A stretch of DNA of 5,548 nucleotides, taken from contig CANRLE010000068.1 in assembly GCA_947631385.1 (NCBI GenBank), forward strand, positions 1-5,548. Reading direction: 5' to 3'. Every line of letters starts with the position of its first letter. The stretch's first letter is position 1. The notes under the pieces were generated by a model that ran no database searches, had not been told where the DNA came from, and was given only the letters and a program-made list of their open reading frames with translations. Positions 1 through 4,107 of the stretch are shown here, piece after piece. This stretch comes from an uncultured Clostridia bacterium (GTDB lineage Bacteria; Bacillota; Clostridia; TANB77; CAG-508). A program made the translations under genes and the position numbers.

Positions 1-357
1 GTAGGACCAGCTTTAGGTTCAAGTGGTGTAAACATTATGCAATTTGTAAAAGAATTCAATGATAGAACAGCAAACCAACCAGGAATGATTATACCAGTAG
101 TAATTACTGTATATCAAGATAAATCATTTGAATTCATTACAAAAGTACCACCAGTAGCAGTATTAATTAAAAAAGCAATAAAAATTGAAAAAGGTTCAGG
201 AAAACCAAACATGGAGAAGGTTGCAAAAATAACAAAAGCACAAGTAAAAGAAATTGCAGAACAAAAAATGCCAGACTTAAATGCAGCTAGCCTTGAAACA
301 GCAATGAGCATGGTAGAAGGAACTGCTAGGTCAATGGGTGTTGTTGTTACAGAATAA
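1..357 (+). CDS. rplK: 50S ribosomal protein L11, 5'-truncated by window edge
   Basis: L11 binds the GTPase-associated region of 23S rRNA at the base of the L7/L12 stalk and contributes to factor-dependent GTP hydrolysis and, in many bacteria, the stringent response. The reading frame is open from base 1. It begins VGPALGSSGVNIM, which aligns with the family's PPVGPALG...VNIM segment around residue 24, so about 23 N-terminal residues are outside the window; the 118 codons seen plus 23 give the usual 141 residues. The ATG at 37 is therefore internal and not a start. The N-terminal domain continues to about FEFITKVPPVAVLIKKA. The C-terminal rRNA-binding domain shows KIEKGSG and the family signature KMPDLNAAS...VEGTARSMG just before the TAA stop. 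It is first in the order L11-L1-L10-L7/L12. Identification is certain; only the missing 5' end is unknown. Confidence 0.98.
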   Translation, partial: VGPALGSSGVNIMQFVKEFNDRTANQPGMIIPVVITVYQDKSFEFITKVPPVAVLIKKAIKIEKGSGKPNMEKVAKITKAQVKEIAEQKMPDLNAASLETAMSMVEGTARSMGVVVTE

Positions 358-366
358 AAAATAAAA

Positions 367-394
367 TTGGGAGAGCTAAGCTCGTTTGAACCAA
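367..394 (+). promoter_or_regulatory. Putative L1-binding mRNA element before rplA
   Basis: In the 50-base gap between rplK and rplA the RNA can fold as an outer stem TTGG (367-370) with CCAA (391-394), an asymmetric internal loop (GA on the 5' side, GTTTGAA on the 3' side) and an inner stem GAGC (373-376) with GCTC (380-383) closed by a TAA loop. From memory, the L1 site of 23S rRNA has the same arrangement, with a GGGAGGCU strand opposite GCCG...UUGAAA..ACCA. L1 is a known autogenous repressor that binds mRNA mimics of its rRNA site. The 3' arm shares bases 393-394 with the start of the rplA Shine-Dalgarno sequence, so binding could mask it. The fold and resemblance are seen; the regulation is inferred. 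Confidence 0.55.
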
Positions 395-407
395 AGGAGG
401 TAAAAAA

Positions 408-1091
408 ATGAAAATATCAAAAAGATACGCAGAAAGCGTAAAATTAATTGACAAGACAAAAGAATACGAAGCTAAAGAAGCTTTAGAATTAATCGAAAAA
501 ATGCCAAAACCAAAATTTGATGAAACAGTTGAATTGCATGTAAAATTAGGAGTAGATTCTAAACATGCAGACCAACAAGTTAGAGGTACAGTAGTACTTC
601 CACATGGTACTGGTAAAACACAAAGAGTATTAGTATTTGCAAAAGGACCAAAGGCAGAAGAAGCAGAAAAAGCAGGAGCTGACTTTGTTGGAGCAGAAGA
701 ATTAATACCAAAAATTCAAAATGATAACTGGTTTGATTATGATGTTATCGTTGCAACACCAGATATGATGGGTGTTGTTGGAAGATTAGGTAAAGTATTA
801 GGACCAAAAGGATTAATGCCAAACCCTAAATCAGGAACAGTTACTATGGACGTAACAAAAGCTATCAATGAAATCAAATCTGGTAAAGTAGAATATCGTT
901 TAGACAAAACAAACATTATTCACTTAGGATTTGGAAAAGTTTCATTTGGAAGTGAAAAATTATTAGAAAATTATGAAACTGTTATGAATGCAATTATAAA
1001 AGCTAAACCAGCAGCTGCAAAGGGACAATACATTAAGAGTATAGCTATAACTACTACAATGGGACCTGGAATTTATATCAGTCAAAAATAA
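408..1091 (+). CDS. rplA: 50S ribosomal protein L1
   Basis: L1 forms the mobile L1 stalk at the 50S E site, helps release deacylated tRNA, and represses its own mRNA in many bacteria. The 227-residue product is close to the usual 229-234; it starts directly at MKISKRYAESVKLID and lacks only a few residues of the basic N-terminal tip common in homologues. Domain I is formed by residues about 1-65 together with the C-terminal part. RGTVVLPHGTGK is at 59-70, the hinge/domain II hallmark ATPDMMGVVGRLGKVLGP begins at 116, PKGLMPNPKSGTVT ends at 146, the rRNA-contacting GKVEYR motif is at 159-164, and the terminal TTTMGPGI is at 216-222. The start is set by AAAGGAGG at 393-400, seven bases upstream of ATG. 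It ends with tandem in-frame TAA TAA (1089-1094). It lies 50 bases after rplK and is followed by the L10 leader. Confidence 0.98.
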   Translation: MKISKRYAESVKLIDKTKEYEAKEALELIEKMPKPKFDETVELHVKLGVDSKHADQQVRGTVVLPHGTGKTQRVLVFAKGPKAEEAEKAGADFVGAEELIPKIQNDNWFDYDVIVATPDMMGVVGRLGKVLGPKGLMPNPKSGTVTMDVTKAINEIKSGKVEYRLDKTNIIHLGFGKVSFGSEKLLENYETVMNAIIKAKPAAAKGQYIKSIAITTTMGPGIYISQK

Positions 1092-1141
1092 TAAATAGAA
1101 AGCCAAAGACAGTAGGCAAAAGTAAGTCCTACCGAGGTTAT

Positions 1142-1174
1142 CAAAGAAAACGTGTATTTATTATGCACTCTTTG
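1142..1174 (+). promoter_or_regulatory. Candidate antiterminator hairpin of the L10 leader
   Basis: CAAAGA (1142-1147) pairs with TCTTTG (1169-1174), and after a four-base bulge AAAC, GTGTAT (1152-1157) pairs with ATGCAC (1163-1168, one G-U), closing a five-base loop TTATT. That makes twelve base pairs. Its 3' arm shares bases 1166-1174 with the left arm of the terminator, so the two cannot form together. Its 5' arm begins three bases after the L10-binding stem, so bound L10(L12)4 could plausibly prevent it from forming. The pairing is seen; the role is inferred from the known attenuation model. Confidence 0.65.
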
Positions 1175-1208
1175 TACCATCGGAGGACAAAGAGTGTTAT
1201 TTATTTTT
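1166..1208 (+). terminator. Intrinsic terminator (attenuator) in the L10 leader
   Basis: CACTCTTTGT (1166-1175) pairs perfectly with ACAAAGAGTG (1187-1196). The 11-base loop may close further by two C-G pairs (1177-1178 with 1185-1186). A U-rich but interrupted tract, TTATTTATTTTT, follows at 1197-1208. It lies upstream of rplJ and downstream of the L10-binding fold, as expected for a conditional terminator. The interrupted U tract suggests partial rather than complete termination. Confidence 0.85.
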
Positions 1209-1228
1209 ATAAATAAAAAGCAATTTTT

Positions 1229-1236
1229 AGGAGGTG
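1229..1236 (+). promoter_or_regulatory. Shine-Dalgarno of rplJ, serving two overlapping ATGs
   Basis: AGGAGGTG is a near-perfect anti-SD match. From the last G of GGAGG, the gap is 6 bases to an out-of-frame ATG at 1241 and 10 bases to the rplJ ATG at 1245. Homology of the product decides for 1245, but the closer ATG has comparably good spacing. Confidence 0.85.
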
Positions 1237-1244
1237 AAAAATGA

Positions 1245-1781
1245 ATGGCAAGTGAAAAAATACTTAACCAAAAGAAAGAAGAAGTAAAAAAATTAGCTGA
1301 ACAAATGAAAGAAGCTAAATTAATACTTTTAACAGATTACAGAGGAATTAATGTAACAGATGACACAATTTTAAGAAAAGATTTAAGAAATGTAGGAGCT
1401 CAATATACTATCATAAAAAACAATATTACAAGAAGAGCATTAAGTGAATGTGGTATAGAAGGCTTAGAAGACAAGCTAGAAGGACCAACAGGAGTTGTTA
1501 TCAGTTTAGAAGATTATTTAGAAGCATCTAAAGTAATTTATAAATTTAGCAAAGATAATGACTACTATACAATTAAAGGTGGAGTAATTGAAGGTAAAGT
1601 TATGACAGCAGATGAAATCATAACATTAGCAAAATTACCATCAAGAGAGACTTTACTATCTATGCTTGCAGGTGCATTACTTGGCAATATTTCAAAAGTT
1701 GCTGTTGCATTAGAAGAAGTTAGAAAACAAAAAGAAGCAAATGGTGAAAAAGCAGAAGTAGCTGAACCAGCAAATGCTTAA
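1245..1781 (+). CDS. rplJ: 50S ribosomal protein L10 (stalk base)
   Basis: L10 (P0 family) anchors the L7/L12 dimers to 23S rRNA and, as L10(L12)n, binds its own leader RNA. The product has 178 residues, slightly longer than the usual 165-175. The N-terminal rRNA-binding domain carries DYRGI (31-35), IKNNITRRAL (57-66), LEGPTGVV (78-85) and KGGVIEGK (111-118). KLPSRETLLSMLAGAL (130-145) leads into the C-terminal helix (from about 149) that binds L7/L12 dimers. The last 15-20 residues form a charged, Ala/Glu-rich tail that accounts for the extra length. The start MASEKILNQKKEEV matches the family (MANEK...QKK type). The start codon lies inside ATGAATG: an out-of-frame ATG four bases upstream opens a four-codon ORF (M-N-G-K, stop TGA 1253-1255). 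Expression is expected to be controlled by the leader just upstream. The gene is co-transcribed with rplL, 58 bases downstream. Confidence 0.98.
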   Translation: MASEKILNQKKEEVKKLAEQMKEAKLILLTDYRGINVTDDTILRKDLRNVGAQYTIIKNNITRRALSECGIEGLEDKLEGPTGVVISLEDYLEASKVIYKFSKDNDYYTIKGGVIEGKVMTADEIITLAKLPSRETLLSMLAGALLGNISKVAVALEEVRKQKEANGEKAEVAEPANA

Positions 1782-1801
1782 ATAAAAAAATAAAATTAGA
1801 G

Positions 1802-1820
1802 TGGTGAACTTAACTCACTA
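1802..1820 (+). promoter_or_regulatory. Small hairpin upstream of rplL
   Basis: TGGTGA (1802-1807) can pair with TCACTA (1815-1820), six pairs with one G-T, around a seven-base loop ACTTAAC. It ends five bases before the rplL Shine-Dalgarno (AGGAGG, 1826-1831), in an otherwise A/T-only spacer. An alternative pairing of GAGT (1799-1802) with ACTC (1813-1816) is also possible. L7/L12 is needed in several copies per L10, so an element that keeps the rplL SD open or marks a processing site is conceivable. There is no homology to support a specific role. Confidence 0.35.
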
Positions 1821-1839
1821 GAAAGAGGAGGATTTTAAA

Positions 1840-2211
1840 ATGGAAAAAATAGAAAAATTAATTGAAGAAATCGACGCTTTAACAGTTGTTGAATTAGCAG
1901 ACTTAGTTAAAGCTATCGAAGAAAAATATGGAGTATCTGCAGTAGCAGCAGCTGCACCAGCAGCTGGAGGAGCAGCAGCAGGAGCTGCAGCAGAAGAAAA
2001 AACATCATTTGATGTAGTTTTAGCAGAAGCAGGAGATCAAAAAATCAAAGTTATCAAAGTAGTTAGAGATGCTACAGGATTAGGATTAAAAGAAGCTAAA
2101 GACTTAGTAGATGGAGCACCAAAAACAGTTAAAGAAGGAGTTTCTAAAGAAGAAGCTGAAGACTTAAAAGCTAAATTTGCTGAAGTTGGAGCAGTTGTAG
2201 AATTAAAATAA
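1840..2211 (+). CDS. rplL: 50S ribosomal protein L7/L12
   Basis: This is the flexible stalk protein that recruits and stimulates translational GTPases (EF-Tu, EF-G, IF2), present as several dimers bound to L10. The 123-residue length is typical. The N-terminal dimerisation domain spans residues 1-32 (MEKIEKLIEEIDALTVVELA...). A very Ala/Gly-rich hinge occupies 34-51. The globular C-terminal domain begins at KTSFDVVL (54-61) and contains KIKVIKVVRDATGLGLKEAK (68-87), the factor-binding surface, then DLVDGAPKTVKEG and a VVELK end. The start is fixed by AGGAGG at 1826-1831, eight bases before ATG. It is the last gene of the ribosomal unit: a strong terminator begins 20 bases after the stop codon. 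In most bacteria rpoB follows rplL; here gatC does. Confidence 0.99.
   Translation: MEKIEKLIEEIDALTVVELADLVKAIEEKYGVSAVAAAAPAAGGAAAGAAAEEKTSFDVVLAEAGDQKIKVIKVVRDATGLGLKEAKDLVDGAPKTVKEGVSKEEAEDLKAKFAEVGAVVELK
1939..1992 (+). repeat. GCA/GCT alanine-codon tract encoding the L7/L12 hinge
   Basis: Eighteen codons (residues 34-51 of L7/L12) are almost all GCA, GCT or GGA, with single GTA and CCA codons. This forms a local G+C-rich island in an AT-rich window and contains several CAGCTG/CTGCAG palindromes that could fold back on one another. Low-complexity Ala-rich hinges are normal in this family, so coding explains it; the nucleotide repeat could still be prone to codon gain or loss between strains. 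Confidence 0.6.
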
Positions 2212-2231
2212 TTATTAATACCAAAAAAAGG

Positions 2232-2263
2232 AAAAAACAAGCTAAAAACAGCTTGTTTTTTTT
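2232..2263 (+). terminator. Intrinsic terminator after rplL
   Basis: The seven-pair core ACAAGCT/AGCTTGT (2237-2243 with 2250-2256) has a loop AAAAAC. It is extended by five A-T pairs using the A run at 2232-2236, and followed by a run of eight T (2256-2263). The A run upstream gives the minus strand its own U tract, so it could also work in reverse. It closes the ribosomal protein unit. Its right arm overlaps the proposed -35 element of the gatC promoter. Confidence 0.9.
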
Positions 2264-2281
2264 GCAAAAAAAGTATATAAT
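2253..2281 (+). promoter_or_regulatory. Promoter of gatCAB (sigma-A type)
   Basis: A perfect -10 hexamer TATAAT is at 2276-2281. Seventeen bases upstream is TTGTTT (2253-2258), matching the first three bases of TTGACA. The spacer includes an A7 run (2266-2272). The start of transcription would be near 2287-2290, leaving a leader of about 32-35 bases before the gatC ATG at 2322. Position after a terminator and before a new unit supports it. The -35 is weak and lies within the terminator's right arm and T run. Confidence 0.7.
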
Positions 2282-2321
2282 AGGAAGCGAATTTAAACCT
2301 ATGGAAAGGGATGATAAAACA

Positions 2322-2609
2322 ATGAAGGTAAGCAGAGAAGAGATTTTACACATAGCCAATTTAGCACACTTAAACTTAGAAGAAAATGAAATCGATACTT
2401 ATTTATTACATTTACAAGATATCTTAAATTTTGCTAACATTGTAAACAATGCTCCAGTTGATGATTTAGATGTAACAATAGGAGCAAACGAAGCGAAAAA
2501 CGTATTTAGAAAAGATGAGATAAAAATATTTGAAGACAATGAAAGTTTATTGCAGAATGCAGTTGCTAAAGAACAAAATATGTTTAAAATACCAAAAGTA
2601 ATTAACTAA
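2322..2609 (+). CDS. gatC: Asp-tRNA(Asn)/Glu-tRNA(Gln) amidotransferase subunit C
   Basis: GatC is the small subunit that wraps around the GatA-GatB interface and stabilises the cytosolic GatCAB complex. From ATG 2322 the product is 95 residues, the usual 95-100. It starts MKVSREEILHIANLAHLNL, the classic GatC opening. It continues with a helix (YLLHLQDILNFANIV), then NVFRKDE and the C-terminal LLQNAVAKEQNMFKIPKVI, matching the family's LL.NAP......FKVP.v. pattern, with Val where Pro is usual. The frame stays open upstream into the terminator and also offers ATG 2301 (102 residues), but homology begins at 2322. The SD is weak (AAAGGG 2305-2310, 11-base gap). The AGGAAG that could serve ATG 2301 would lie upstream of the predicted transcript start. 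A four-codon ORF from ATG 2311 ends in TGA overlapping the gatC ATG (ATGA). gatA follows after 14 bases. Confidence 0.95.
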   Translation: MKVSREEILHIANLAHLNLEENEIDTYLLHLQDILNFANIVNNAPVDDLDVTIGANEAKNVFRKDEIKIFEDNESLLQNAVAKEQNMFKIPKVIN

Positions 2610-2623
2610 AAGGAGGAAAATAG

Positions 2624-4093
2624 ATGGATATCACAGAATTAACGGTACATGAATTGCAAGAAAAATTAGAAAGCAAAGAATTAACTATAACAGAGATAAC
2701 AAAAGCTTATTGTGATAGAATAAATGAAAAAGAAGGCGATGTACAAGCATTTGTAACAACATTAACTGAAAATGCTATGGAACAAGCTAAAGGAATGCAA
2801 GAACAATTTGATAAAGGAGAACTCAAAGGAGAATTTGCTGGGATTCCTATAGGAATTAAAGATAACATATGCACAAAAGGGATAAAAACAACATGTAGTT
2901 CAAAAATGTTAGAAAATTTTGTTTCACCTTATGATGCAACAGTTATGGAAAAAATAAAAGAAGAAAATATCATTAATTTAGGAAAACTAAACATGGATGA
3001 ATTTGCCATGGGAGGTTCAACAGAATATTCATATTTTAAGAAAACAAAAAATCCATGGAATTTAAACAAAGTTCCAGGAGGTTCATCAGGAGGAAGTGCT
3101 GCAGCAGTAGCAGCTAATATGGTACCATGGGCATTAGGATCTGATACAGGTGGTTCTATAAGACAACCAGCTAGTTTTTGTGGAGTGGTTGGATTAAAAC
3201 CAACATATGGATTAGTATCAAGATATGGATTAGTAGCATTTGCATCTTCTTTAGACCAAATTGGTCCAATAACAAAAGACGTAAGAGATGCAGCAATGCT
3301 TTTAAATATTATTGCAGGTCATGATGAAAAAGATACAACATCAAGTGATAGACCAAAAATGGATTACACCAAGTGTTTGAAAAATGATGTAAAAGGACTA
3401 AAAATAGGAATTCCAAAAGAATTCTTTGGAGAAGGAATAAATGAAGAAGTAAAAGCATCTTTACAAAAAACTATTGAAAAATACAAAGAATTAGGAGCTG
3501 AAATTGAAGAATTTTCATTAGATATTGCAAAATATGCTTTGGCAACCTATTATATTATTGCTTGTGCAGAGGCAAGTTCAAATTTGGGAAGATTTGATGG
3601 AATTCGTTATACTTATCGTACACCAGAATTCAAAAATCTAAAGGAAATATATAAAAAATCAAGAAGTGAAGGTTTCGGTCCAGAAGTAAAAAGAAGAATT
3701 ATATTAGGAACTTATGTATTGTCATCAGGGTATTATGATGCTTATTATAAAAAAGCACAAAAAGTACGTACATTAGTTATGAATGAATTTAATAAGGAAT
3801 TTGAAAAATATGATGTGATATTAACACCAACATCACCAACAGTAGCATTTGATATAGGTTCAAAAACAAACAACCCACTAGAAATGTATCTAGCAGATAT
3901 TTGTACTGTATCTGTAAACATTGCAGGTTTACCGGGAATATCTATTCCATGTGGTGTAGATAAAGAAGGAATGCCAATAGGAATGCAATTAATAGGAAAC
4001 AAGTTCTGTGAAGAGACAATATTAAATGCAGCATATACTTTAGAACAAGCTATTAACTTTAGACAAAATTATCAACCGCAATTTAGAAAATAA
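2624..4093 (+). CDS. gatA: Asp-tRNA(Asn)/Glu-tRNA(Gln) amidotransferase subunit A (amidase)
   Basis: GatA is the glutaminase of GatCAB: it hydrolyses glutamine and sends ammonia through a channel to GatB for amidation of Glu-tRNA(Gln) or Asp-tRNA(Asn). The 489 residues fit the family (about 485). It belongs to the amidase signature family, and the Ser-cisSer-Lys triad is complete: Lys79 in GIPIGIKDN (73-81), Ser154 in PGGSSGGSAA (151-160) and nucleophile Ser178 in GSDTGGSIRQPA (172-183). By my count these positions equal those described for Staphylococcus aureus GatA. Further family motifs are GLKPTYGLVSRYGLVAFASS (190-209), DQIGP (211-215) and, near the C terminus, NIAGLPGISIPCG. The start has AGGAGG at 2611-2616 with a seven-base gap, and an in-frame TAG immediately before the ATG rules out any upstream extension. 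It lies 14 bases after gatC and 14 before gatB, consistent with one transcript and matched synthesis. Confidence 0.99.
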   Translation: MDITELTVHELQEKLESKELTITEITKAYCDRINEKEGDVQAFVTTLTENAMEQAKGMQEQFDKGELKGEFAGIPIGIKDNICTKGIKTTCSSKMLENFVSPYDATVMEKIKEENIINLGKLNMDEFAMGGSTEYSYFKKTKNPWNLNKVPGGSSGGSAAAVAANMVPWALGSDTGGSIRQPASFCGVVGLKPTYGLVSRYGLVAFASSLDQIGPITKDVRDAAMLLNIIAGHDEKDTTSSDRPKMDYTKCLKNDVKGLKIGIPKEFFGEGINEEVKASLQKTIEKYKELGAEIEEFSLDIAKYALATYYIIACAEASSNLGRFDGIRYTYRTPEFKNLKEIYKKSRSEGFGPEVKRRIILGTYVLSSGYYDAYYKKAQKVRTLVMNEFNKEFEKYDVILTPTSPTVAFDIGSKTNNPLEMYLADICTVSVNIAGLPGISIPCGVDKEGMPIGMQLIGNKFCEETILNAAYTLEQAINFRQNYQPQFRK

Positions 4094-4107
4094 GGAGGAA
4101 AAAATAG

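Larger units (their letters stand above)
1099..1210 (+). promoter_or_regulatory. L10 leader (autoregulatory attenuator of rplJL)
   Basis: The 153 bases between rplA and rplJ contain the conserved L10-leader core. An outer stem AGCC (1101-1104) pairs with GGTT (1136-1139, one G-U). An internal loop AAAGACA (1105-1111) faces CGA (1133-1135), giving the tandem GA/AG arrangement expected of a kink-turn. An inner stem GTAGG (1112-1116) pairs with CCTAC (1128-1132). The AAGAC..GTAGG...CCTACCGAGG pattern is typical of Firmicute L10 leaders, where the L10(L12)4 complex binds and promotes premature termination; this mechanism is established for the rplJL leader of Bacillus subtilis. Downstream lie mutually exclusive antiterminator and terminator hairpins, listed separately. 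I see no convincing separate promoter here, so the leader may be transcribed by readthrough from rplA. Family assignment is firm; the mechanism in this organism is inferred. Confidence 0.9.

Noticed and set aside
37..357. ATG at 37 as the start of a 106-residue gene
   Set aside because: The frame is open to base 1 and codes conserved L11 residues before this ATG, so it is an internal methionine.
1022..1051. Possible promoter inside rplA (GGGACA, 18 bases, TATAAC) for rplJL
   Set aside because: Both hexamers are imperfect, the site is within conserved coding sequence, and AT-rich DNA yields such matches by chance. It remains possible but is not supported.
1176..1188. T-box-like string (ACCATCGGAGG) in the attenuator loop
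   Set aside because: It only faintly resembles a T-box sequence, there is no specifier stem, and the L10-leader core explains the region.
2253..2321. N-terminal extension of GatC from TTG 2253
   Set aside because: It would begin inside the terminator and upstream of the transcript start; the encoded residues do not resemble GatC, whose homology begins at 2322.
2282..2321. Riboswitch or T-box controlling gatCAB
   Set aside because: The predicted leader is only about 35 bases, with no hairpin or T-box consensus.
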